From the NCBI GenBank assembly GCA_001695595.3, contig MBPM02000012.1, positions 62,001-126,000 on the forward strand: a stretch of 64,000 nt of DNA, given 5' to 3'. The stretch comes from Plasmopara viticola (Eukaryota; Oomycota; Peronosporomycetes; Peronosporales; Peronosporaceae). How positions within the stretch are numbered: position 1 is the stretch's first letter; each line of letters starts with the position of its first letter. This document shows, piece after piece, positions 55,943 to 64,000 of this stretch. Made by a program: the position numbers and the translations under genes. A model generated the notes under the pieces. It was not told where the DNA came from, searched no databases, and saw nothing but the letters and a program-made list of their open reading frames with translations.

Positions 55943-56195
55943 CGGTGTACTGTTATCCATTGTGGGCCGGCAAATCTTGAAGACCATGCTTTGTCGATCG
56001 CAGCCAAAATATGTAGAAAAACATCGCTCTTAAGTGTCAGTTTAGTATCGAATTGACGTTCAAGAATGCATGATAGCCACAACTTCATGACAGCGCTCTT
56101 GCCAATTGATTGTTGCACGATCAGCAATAACACGACAAAGCCCAGCGACTTGAGCGACTAAAGCTTGGTCAGCGATAAGAAGATAAACTAAGATA
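55943..56195 (+). repeat. N block, copy 3, second part
   Basis: CATTGTGGGCCGGCAAATCT near 55958 corresponds to ATTGTGGGCCGGCTAGCTTT near 33334 and CTATGGGTCGGCTAACTATT near 11390. It ends at the LINE insertion site. Confidence 0.6.
56185..56195. repeat. LINE target-site duplication, left copy
   Basis: AAACTAAGATA, identical to 57346-57356. Confidence 0.85.
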
Positions 56196-56210
56196 TTGTA
56201 TTGTATTGTA

Positions 56211-56990
56211 TTACGTTATCGCGTTGCCAAGGTATGCACGTGCTAGGCTCAGTCTGGCTAGTCCACGGCATAGAGTGGTGTCCGCATACGTCGAGTCTCG
56301 TTCGGCGGGCAGTGCATCCAGCACCGAGGTCAAATGGGTCTTCCATTTTTTTCGGTCTTGTGCAAGGGTACGTACCACTTCGAGGTCTTGTGCTGTCCGG
56401 AGTCGAAAGCCGGAGCCACGGGAAACAAGATTGTGGTCGAGTATCGAGGGGAGCGTGGTGCGGGGACGTCCGCTCCATTTTGCTGCGGTGGAGAAGAAGT
56501 AGGCACGCATCTGGAGGTCAGCTGGAATGTCGGGATAGCGGCGAAGTACATGGCCAAACAGGCGCCAGCGAGCTTGTGTCAGTCGTAGTCCCAGCGGCCG
56601 CTCATCACAGAGGTCGTAGAGTCTTGCATTCGAAATGGGTCGGGGGTAGCGATAGCCAAGAGCGTAGCGAAGCTGGCGGCGATGGAAACTCTCGAGGCCG
56701 TGGAGCTCTGACTTGGTAAGAGCCCAGTTGTACAGCAGAATCGGTAGAACGTAGGTGTTGTACAATCGAATGCGTGTCTTGGGTGAGATGAACGTGGGGC
56801 GGAGCCAGACGGACCAGAGGCGGTGGAGCGCGAGGGTGGCCAGGGACTTGCGTCGGGATAGATCTTTAATATCGCCGAGGAGTGTTCCGAGCTTCTTAGT
56901 GTGGTGCCAGGTTTCTTCTCGGGATCGGGCGTGTCGAGTGGCGCCCGACGGGTTGCAGTGGCGGCGGATTTCGGTGACTTCGGTCTTGGC
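56211..56990 (-). pseudogene. LINE reverse transcriptase C-terminal region
   Basis: The minus-strand frame starts near 56990 (EVTEIRRHCNPSGATRHAR) and continues into the open stretch 56211-56765. That stretch reads YNTYVLPILLYNWALTKSEL, then HRRQLRYALGYRYPRPISNA, LRLTQARWRLFGHVLRR and ARAYLGNAIT. This is the region after the polymerase domain of LINEs (Y-vLP-LLY--E-W-L, fhRR-LR--lG, RW-GHv-R). It is well preserved, suggesting a fairly recent insertion. The catalytic YADD part is not present. Confidence 0.85.
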
Positions 56991-56999
56991 TTCGATTTT

Positions 57000-57151
57000 T
57001 TTTTTTTCAGGGTTAGAAAGAAGTCATCAATGCGGTGCTCACCTCTATCGTAGATCTTGGTTTCTCGGAGGCCAAGGATATCGACGCGGTAGCGCCGGAG
57101 ATCTTCGGGGAGTGTTACGTGCTTCTTGCGCTTCGAACCTAGAGAATTCAC
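57000..57151 (-). pseudogene. LINE endonuclease N-terminal fragment
   Basis: MNSLGSKRKKHVTLPEDLRR followed by YRVDILGLRETKI resembles the start of the apurinic-type LINE endonuclease (R-DIL-LQETK). It covers about 45 residues, then breaks at a run of thirteen T (plus strand, about 56996-57008), where the reverse transcriptase end begins. The junction is the internal deletion point. Confidence 0.7.
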
Positions 57152-57345
57152 ATTAAAGGGGCCAATCCGGATGCGGTTGGCGCGATTAAGGGCGTGGAAG
57201 GGGGTTTGGCCTGGTGCTGGAGACCGTCGCGTCGAGGATGAGACTCGTTAGAGACCTGCAGATGCCCGAGAGCACCTGCCCGAAGCGCGCGAGCATTAAG
57301 CCCCCGCGCTTGGAAGGAGGGCGTCACCCCAACCTTTTCCGAAAA

Positions 57346-57356
57346 AAACTAAGATA
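57346..57356. repeat. LINE target-site duplication, right copy
   Basis: AAACTAAGATA, identical to 56185-56195. The following GGCGACCGTAATAATATATT resumes N block 3. Confidence 0.85.
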
Positions 57357-57369
57357 GGCGACCGTAATA

Positions 57370-57720
57370 ATATATTAGTTGCTGTGAGAATTGGACCCTA
57401 CACCGTCACAATTTGCAAACAACCAACGCTCAAGTATCGCAAGACGAGTATATAGGTATACACCAGCTTTGTTGCGATGTTCAATTCAATGTTACGATGC
57501 GTCGTGCGATCGCTGGCTTGTCGCATCGTGCTGAAAACCTTTGTCATAAGATAGTCGTGGTGGACATCGAAAGCGATGACGAGAAGGACATTGCGGCGTC
57601 ACGTCTTCAAGAGAAGCTAAAGAGTTAAGCCAATGCTGTGATCATTCATGTTGATAAAGACTTGTGAGATGCAGGTCATGCGGCGCGCAACTGAAAAACA
57701 GCGATATTAGAAGCGGAGTT
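57370..57720 (+). pseudogene. V repeat, copy 9
   Basis: The open stretch 57413-57628 reads QTTNAQVSQDEYIGIHQL, then RRAIAGLSHRAENLCHKIVV and VDIESDDEKDIAASRLQEKL. It is the cleanest version of the first half of V. Read with copy 5, it shows a conserved charged segment of about 100 residues. Confidence 0.55.
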
Positions 57721-58414
57721 TCTCGTGGTGAGGGCGAAGATGCTGATGGTATTATGTCAGGGGATGGAGATTCGAGCGAAAAAGGCGATGCTGTCAAGAG
57801 CAGCGAGAAGACGAAGATAGCGAGATAGATTGTGGTGACGCAAGCTTTACAGAGGCCTAGATCAGCACCCTTATGCGCTATTTAATTAGTTGTCCAGCAT
57901 CAATTGAATCTTTTAGAAGCCGTAGTACGATAACGTCATTTACGTGTATAACCCCAGTGTTGGATTCCAAGGCGGTAGAGTCTATAGCGGAATTATGTTA
58001 GCTTATGAAGTGACTACAGACGTACAAATACTATTAAAGACACAACTTCAGCTTGTACCGCCACGGAGTTATTTAAAAAAAATGTTTTTTTAAACGTAGC
58101 TTGCATATTCAAAGGCAAACTTCTTACGTTTTTAAGTCGGAATGATAAAATTATAAGCTCAGTGTAACGAGTTTACACTCTCCTGGAGCAAGGTCTTAGA
58201 TTTCTTAAGTCCATACAAGGTAGTAGTTTTTTGTGAACTATCTGCGTACCACTGTCGTAGTATTTATTAGCTCACTCAACATTCACATAGCTCGCCAAAG
58301 TACAGACCCTACCTCAACCGACAAATTGATCGTCCGTACCTAGAGCATTGTCGAATCGTGTATCAGACGTCATTCTTGAGAAACAAGCCAAACTCATAGT
58401 GTTCGAAAGAAATA

Positions 58415-58482
58415 AAGCATTACAGCGTAATTGCGTTATCGCTCTGTGAAGCATTACAGCGTAATTACGTTATCGCTCTGTT
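58415..58482. repeat. 34-bp tandem duplication
   Basis: AAGCATTACAGCGTAATTGC GTTATCGCTCTGTG (split) at 58415-58448 is repeated at 58449-58482 with two differences. N block 2 has a single copy (near 34570). Confidence 0.9.
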
Positions 58483-59923
58483 GTCGGATGACATTCCGGT
58501 CGCCACTCGCGCCACGCGCGTCGGTCATTTGAAATGAGCAAGCCTTAAACTATATCGATTACTACGACCCGACCTAGGCGTTCGGAATGAGTACTCCTCT
58601 AAAAATAAATCAAGCCCATCTCCTGACCCTGAGGCTTGTATCCTGAGCATGCTCAAACAGACCCTGGGATGGTACCCTGCATATGCATCGCTATCCTTAT
58701 TCACACAGTCACATAATCGTCTGCTGAGCTCTATGCGCTCACGATACCTGACCGTACGTCTGATGGGTCAGAGGACAAAACAATAACCTCAACGAGGCGC
58801 AAAAGCATGAATTGCTTTCGTAGCGAAATGAATGTCGCTCTATCCAAAATTCGCGGATTGACTTTAAGCAAAGCTTGTGCTAGACCCTCTGACTGTGATC
58901 GACAGGGAGGCTACCGAGTACTATGTGGGCCTTTGGCTAAATAATCGTCCACGACGAGTGCTTAGCGTGAGGCACGTGTAACCTCAAAATTATGACGTTG
59001 GCTCTTGCGGGATCACCAACTTGAATTGTGTGGCTCATTTGGCGACCAAAACGGCACTCGTAGTGCGCGTAGCACCAATATTACACACGCCTCACAAGAC
59101 GTCTAAGAAGATTGTTCTTCTAGAGTGTTACGTACTAAGGATGGAAAGTGCTACCACTTTGCAACAGTTTCTACGAGTTGATGTGCAAATGGAGCGGAGC
59201 CTTCGGTACAAGGACTCAATTTGCTTGAGAAATCAAACCTAGTAATCAAAGCTTTAGGCGGCTTACTTGTAAATTTTATTTTTAAATCTTGCGCTTTCGC
59301 AATTATTTGCTTAAAGAAATTGTGTATTCAGGTATCCGACCTTGGCTATTTACTTAGAAGTGAAATCAGTTGCAAATTGCTATCTACCTGACTCCGAGAG
59401 CTACTGTTGGTATCAACACCAAGGCTGCATATATTTCTTATATTTCCAATGTCTAAGTGATTTTTATCACTAGACTTTATCGACCAAGCCCCCCTCAAGG
59501 TAAATATCTTACATTTTTTTCTAGCACAGGAATACATATCAAGTCGTTGTTCACCGAACCATGTTTGCTGTTTTGATTACCTCTTCAAAGCTTAGTACTG
59601 CCTTCTTTTATGCTCGAGACATTACGTACGTTTGTCACCTGAAATGGTAGTAACACTAAGTATTACCATACCAGATGAGGACCGCCCTCATCTTCAGGCT
59701 TCTTAAGCTTCAGGTCTATCCTATTTAGTGTTGCAATTGTTGTTGCAGTACGGGCACAATTACGCAGGGCTTAGCACAACCCCTGTCGCAAAACTCATTT
59801 AAGCTTCCGGCTTGACTTAAAGGCGTTAAAAAGCTGGTCTTGTTTTGCGTCATTTCCTGCTAGTTGCGCTAGCTGCAAAGTTTGCTACGTTAGCGATCAA
59901 TTTATGGATCATGTTAACCATAG

Positions 59924-60175
59924 GTGAGCGCGGGAAAAGAAAGTTGGCAAGTAAGAAGCATAGGTTTGCAAGATAAAGTAGGAATAATAATATCATCATG
60001 CATACCAAATGTGGGCAACAAAGTTTCAAATACACAATATACTTCAGATAGGTGGAGAAGTACCATCAAGAGCGGAAAACCTAGCCTCGTAGGAAGATGT
60101 GAGAATGCAATACGAACTCGATCTTTGGCTGTCACGAATGATTCCGTGCAAGAACAAGAGAATTTCTCTGCATAA
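59924..60175 (+). pseudogene. unidentified reading frame in N block 3
   Basis: An 83-codon open stretch, counterpart of 36003-36296. The shared part is KPSLVGRCENAIRTRSLAVT and NDSVQEQENFSA. The start is not preserved between the two copies. Unknown family. Confidence 0.4.
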
Positions 60176-60859
60176 AACATTGATACTGCATCTTATCCTT
60201 GTGTCACGACAGGGCCCCCTTAATTGAAGGCACTGCCAATGGTGTCAATTACTAAGTTAAGTAGGGCTTTATTAATAAAAAATGGTGGTTTTAGCAATAA
60301 ACCTCCTTTTAATGATATCAGTACAACCTTCGTTTCGAACTTAGTTCTTTTGGATCAGCCTTATAGGCAGTGTAATTGGCTATAAGATCCTGATTAATTA
60401 CAAGGATGCAAGGAAACTTATAATAATGAGATGCTTAGGTGTGATGTCAGGAGATCCACCATTAAAACTACCAATACATATAAGAGTGTAGCACAAGATT
60501 GACCTCAAGCCAAGAACAAAGCATTATTTGTCCAGGCAATGGTTATTGTCATAAGGCCATCTAGGCGATCAATGTTTTAATGTCGAAATGGCAAAGAAGC
60601 ATATGGTGTGAAAGTCGAAATCTCAGCTTTCGTCGCCGACTTTCTCTGCTTAACATCCAATCAAAAAGTGGTAATTAGCTCGATCTGAGCAGCACTTATG
60701 GCACAAAAGCTCTTTCTTACGACATACAATCTACGTAGCAGCATGTCCGGGTGTACATTGTGCAGCTCAATAAAATCAGTAAATGATTGCTATTCTTTAC
60801 CAATGTGAGAGTCAAATATATTCCTCACGTAGATATGTTTGTCTCGTGGTAGGTAATAC

Positions 60860-61080
60860 AAGTGCTTCGAGATGGCATAAAAAATATTAAGAGTCCCTGC
60901 GACATTAAATTGTTTAGTCACACATTTGTTTCGATCATCGTGGCCGTTTGCCCAGACAGAGTTTGACCGTGCATTAGTTCATAATCGCTTGAAAGGTGAT
61001 CAGTTGGGTCTGGGAACTCGTTTAGACAACCCGAGGCATGTTGTAAAGGGCATGCTGTCATTATCTTCACGTCCGACATT
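60860..61080 (+). pseudogene. gypsy reverse transcriptase scrap in N block 3
   Basis: DNA counterpart of 36.85-37.08 kb: TTTGTTTCGATCATCGTGGC near 60925 and GACAGAGTTTGACCGTGCAT near 60954. The frame is broken. It shows that the gypsy fragment was already in the ancestral N block. Confidence 0.65.
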
Positions 61081-61494
61081 GTTGAAAACAGCAGGATGAC
61101 CGGATATTGCTGGAGCAGTTAGTCGAAAGAGCAAAGATATAAATGTTGCTTTTATATATGATTAAAGTAGTAGGCAAAGAGGCATAATATCAATATAAAC
61201 ATAATTGGAAGGATCGGCAACAATTAGCCATACAAAAAGTCAAATAAACAGGGAAAGCTATGCATTTTTTTGTATATATATAAACAATAGTACGCCAAGT
61301 GCCAATTTATAATTGTACGCAAAGTGGAAGTGGCCGAAAAAAATGCAATCGCGTCTTCGTGCCAAAGTGCGTATACTAAAAATAAATAGCCTTTGTTAAC
61401 ACAATCTATGCATGTTCTGAAGTTTCAAAAATATAGCACATAATTACGTATATTTAAACTCCGTGTAGAAATCAAAATTCATTTGTTGCGCCTG

Positions 61495-61690
61495 TCACGT
61501 CAACCGAAGTTCGTGCGCATGTCAGTGCTATTGCGTGTTGCAGGCCTGTGTGGTTAAAATCTGTCGCCACTTTAATGTCCGATATTAGCGATGTATTCCA
61601 ATCAGCCTTTCCAAGTCTAAAGGCTCGTTCATTCGCCGTAGAGATGGAGCTAATGAAGCATTTACCCGTACTGCATACTTTAAGTATATC
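61495..61690 (-). pseudogene. conserved short reading-frame remnant in N block 3
   Basis: The minus strand reads SSISTANERAFRLGKADWNT, then SLISDIKVATDF and LQHAIALTCA. It is the counterpart of 12844-13090 (SPYSMANELTSVRRKADPNT). Both keep the KAD-NT---SDI-VAT pattern. Confidence 0.45.
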
Positions 61691-62149
61691 AGTTGAGTGT
61701 CTTTCTTTTTATGGGTGACGTTGGAACATTCATCTTTACTACATACCTTAAATTATGTCGAAAATTATTTTTTATCTGTGCCTTGATCTCTTATATGTAC
61801 TACAAGCCTTTAATTATGAGAAACTGTAACTTCAGATGCACCATTGGTATTGAAAGAGTAACGCTTTTTAGATGTAAGTAAATGGTATAATGCGCTTTGA
61901 TCATAAGCTAGTCAGTTCTCGATTGACACTATAATTCTCACAGGTCGCTCTTTCTTCTAAAGAACAGCTGCTTTACAGGCAAGCTAAGTAATGATCACTG
62001 GGAACTCACGGACAGTGCACACGAAAAAATACGAAATTAGCCCACCAATGTTTTCCATCAACGCCTTTTTCCACTTATCTGCTTAAAGGAACGGATCGCC
62101 AATTACCAAGTTGATTTGATTTTTCGGTCTTTAATGCCATTTACAATAA

Positions 62150-63300
62150 ATAAAACATTTCGTTTAGCTAACTGGCAAAAATCTTCCGCTACATTGTTAA
62201 AGATGGCCGGGTTGAAAAAATGGCTGAATCGTAGTATTATAAAAGAGAACTGCGAAGTTAAACTTGGTAATCGAAGTTCTTATAAACTTTAAGAACCTGC
62301 TTTCACGACAAGCATAGAGCACATTTTGTACGAGGTCGCACAGCACCTTCCACAATGGAGGTGTGCAGGACGATGTACAAGCTTTCAGTGTTCAACCGCT
62401 CACTGATATAAGTCCCAAGATTATCAAAGTGTGCGATAATTTGCAGTTTAAGAGGGACGTGTGTAGCAGAGTTATTACCATGTCTCCATCGAGCGTATAA
62501 TACTTAAGTAAACTAGAAGCTGTTCACTCACTTAGGTAGCAGCTATATATATATATACATGTAATTTCCGAATTAATGAGCTTGCAAACCGGTAAAAACA
62601 TTGGTAGGGTGCCGATCGTGAGCCAAAGTTACAATATTGATTTCTCGAAAAACCTTCTTTTACCACAGAAGCTCGACTATATGTAACGTTCCGTTGCAAT
62701 GAGACTTGATGTACATTCAATCGGAGAAAGATAGGTGTTATCTATCGCTAATAACTTTTATCTGAAAAGACAGTTTAGTCGTAACAATGTCTGACGGCTG
62801 AATCACCGAAGAAAGGTGCTTTTGCCCAAAAAGGCTGTGGTTACGAGTGAGGCTGCACGCAGCAAGTTTGGAAAATGTTGCACGACGGGAAGTCTCTCGG
62901 ATGAGGAAGGTCCAGGAAAATGATCCCTCTCCACCGTGGAAAGAAAGGCGAGTCTGTTGCATTCTCTCGCTTGATGGTACACAGAATCCTTTGTCTTCGA
63001 GCAATATTTATTGCTGGCACTTGTGTGGCTATCCGCTGCCAGGGACGCAAAGAGATTTCAGGTCTGTGACAACGCTATCTTGACAACCTTTTCGCCCGTT
63101 GAGACTTAAGTACGTTTTGACATGATATTATCACACCCATCATGCAAAGGCCTCATCAAGAACCAAAACGCACAGAGAAGTCCATAAGATCAAGATCAAT
63201 TCCCGACTTGAGAAAGTCTTGCTAATTATCGAAATAAATTACCAGATGGAAGAAGATAAAGTCAGGAGCAGCAACTCTTGATACATTCCTCGAGTTGGTC
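62150..63300. other. start of a fourth duplicated block, mostly unassigned
   Basis: GAGGTGTGCAGGACGATGTA near 62360 corresponds to the K-flank landmark at 19.54 and 37.92 kb. After 62.43 kb I find no match to other blocks. A plus-strand open frame at 62847-63083 (MRKVQENDPSPPWKERRV, LCGYPLPGTQRDF) overlaps a minus-strand one; neither shows a known motif. A (TA)n run lies near 62545-62560. Confidence 0.4.
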
Positions 63301-63307
63301 TGAAGTT

Positions 63308-63390
63308 ACTAACGCAGTAGGCAAGATGCTGTGAAACTCTGCCATCTCCGGGTATCGACGCAAAATTGCCATTCCGTGAGTGTTATTTCG
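63308..63390 (-). pseudogene. Copia-B integrase scrap
   Basis: ACTAACGCAGTAGGCAAGAT followed by CCGGGTATCGACGCAAAATT matches 13514-13577, the left edge of the Copia-B integrase. The match begins at the same base (ACTAACGCAG) in both places and is lost after about 80 bp. Confidence 0.65.
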
Positions 63391-64000
63391 TTGTCTGGGA
63401 GAAGTAAGGTCTAGCTAACCGGTGGAGGTCATGGCTCCATAAAGTACGCTTGCCTACTGTGCGCGCTGGAAGCGCTTCTGCAGGTCACTACATGCATAGC
63501 TTTTTCTATGAACGGCATTTAATAAAATATGAGTAGCTGTTTCAGCACAATCTTGTGCCCGCTTTAAGTGTTCTTTTAGCAAGTTATCATATTCCGGTCA
63601 GCATTTAGTCGGCTAATAAAGGTGCGCGTGACAGGATCGATTGAACAAGCAACTGACACGTTTGTAGTCAAAGAAAGGTATTTAGAAAGCACACGGCACT
63701 TAATACCCACGGGAGTAGATTACAAAAAGCGTAATTGTGGTCCTTCCTTATGAAAGCCGATAAAGCACCGACAATCGACAAGGTGCTTATCGAATTTTAT
63801 TTTAAAGAACGCACATGGTCACAAAAACGGATCATGCAAAACGTTCTCGAGGCTTTTACGCATAAAAGGTCGGTCAAGGGATGTCATGACAATTAGGCAA
63901 AATAAAGTCACTACTGTGGTTGGCATGGTAATTAGGGTCGAATATCGCCTCACACGGAAGATGTTTAGCGAATAACCAGTCTTGAGGTCATATAATTGAA
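63391..64000. other. no gene recognised
   Basis: No open frame, repeat or motif that I can assign up to the window end. Confidence 0.4.

Larger units (their letters stand above)
56196..57345 (-). mobile_element. LINE, internally deleted, with 11-bp target duplication
   Basis: This is a minus-strand non-LTR retrotransposon copy of 1150 bp. Its 3' end (left) is an AATAC-type short tandem tail (56194-56213) and its 5' end is GC-rich. Flanking AAACTAAGATA at 56185-56195 and 57346-57356 is the target-site duplication. N block 2 shows the uninterrupted site (AAATAGGCGAC near 33587). The element joins the start of the endonuclease directly to the end of the reverse transcriptase, so most of the ORF is missing. 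Confidence 0.88.
57346..61900 (+). repeat. N block, copy 3, main part
   Basis: Aligns in order with 33.6-37.6 kb. Shared landmarks include GAGGCCTAGATCAGCACCCT near 57851, CATAGTGTTCGAAAG near 58395, GACCCTGAGGCTTGTATCCT near 58624, the frame at 59924-60175, the gypsy scrap at 60.86-61.08, and GGAGCAGTTAGTC near 61111. The last part (61.78-62.15 kb) aligns with the end of N copy 1 (13.1-13.45 kb). Confidence 0.7.

Noticed and set aside
62545..62560. (TA)n runs at 40473 and 62545 as functional elements
   Set aside because: Simple AT microsatellites in AT-rich DNA with no conserved position among block copies.
1..64000. tRNA or rRNA genes and CRISPR arrays
   Set aside because: No cloverleaf or rRNA-like sequence stood out. 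The tRNA-Asn match is only the 11-12 base primer-binding site, and the short tandem repeats lack regular spacers.

Overview
This window looks like a repeat-rich, AT-rich stretch of an oomycete nuclear genome. A downy mildew close to Plasmopara viticola fits best, because the effector signal peptides (MRGA-YVAIALL type), the RxLR and DEER motifs and the repeated effector body are of the kind known from that species. The species assignment is from memory of the family, not from a search. I see no bacterial operons, rRNA or tRNA.

Only three intact genes are convincing: three large paralogous secreted RxLR effector genes on the plus strand at 9471-11141, 31344-33038 and 52416-54344 (556, 564 and 642 aa). 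Each has a signal peptide, RxLR, DEER, basic repeat units of about 150 aa, and a conserved C-terminal domain of about 130 aa. They are about 21-22 kb apart, and each sits in a copy of the same long duplicated block.

The duplicated block can be followed by eye and I name its parts with letters. K is a decayed transmembrane protein-kinase gene (minus strand; 20.3-22.1, 39.7-42.2 and 49.8-50.9 kb). L is a short spacer. V is a decayed unidentified coding segment present nine times. M is another unidentified block. P is the conserved promoter region. Then comes the RxLR gene, followed by N, a long downstream block (11.1-13.5, 33.0-37.6 and 54.3-61.9 kb). A fourth block seems to begin near 62.3 kb. 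An unidentified decayed protein family, W, lies at 4.9-5.7 and 16.1-17.4 kb.

Transposable elements interrupt this framework. Two Ty1/copia elements of one family (Copia-A: 1-2756, cut by the window edge, and 24856-29286 with both LTRs) carry a primer-binding site that matches the anticodon arm of tRNA-Asn. A second copia family (Copia-B) is truncated at 13.5-15.4 kb, with a scrap at 63.3 kb. A decayed Ty3/gypsy element at 44.4-49.7 kb is itself split by an inverted piece of block M. A pogo/Tigger-like DNA transposon (54651-55942) and an internally deleted LINE with an 11-bp target duplication (56196-57345) sit in the third N block. A probable MITE lies at 37634-37842.

Taken together, this is a sparse effector locus that grew by segmental duplication. 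The effector coding regions stayed open while the neighbouring kinase and unidentified genes decayed and retroelements accumulated. Boundaries of diverged blocks are by-eye estimates, good to perhaps 50-100 bp.
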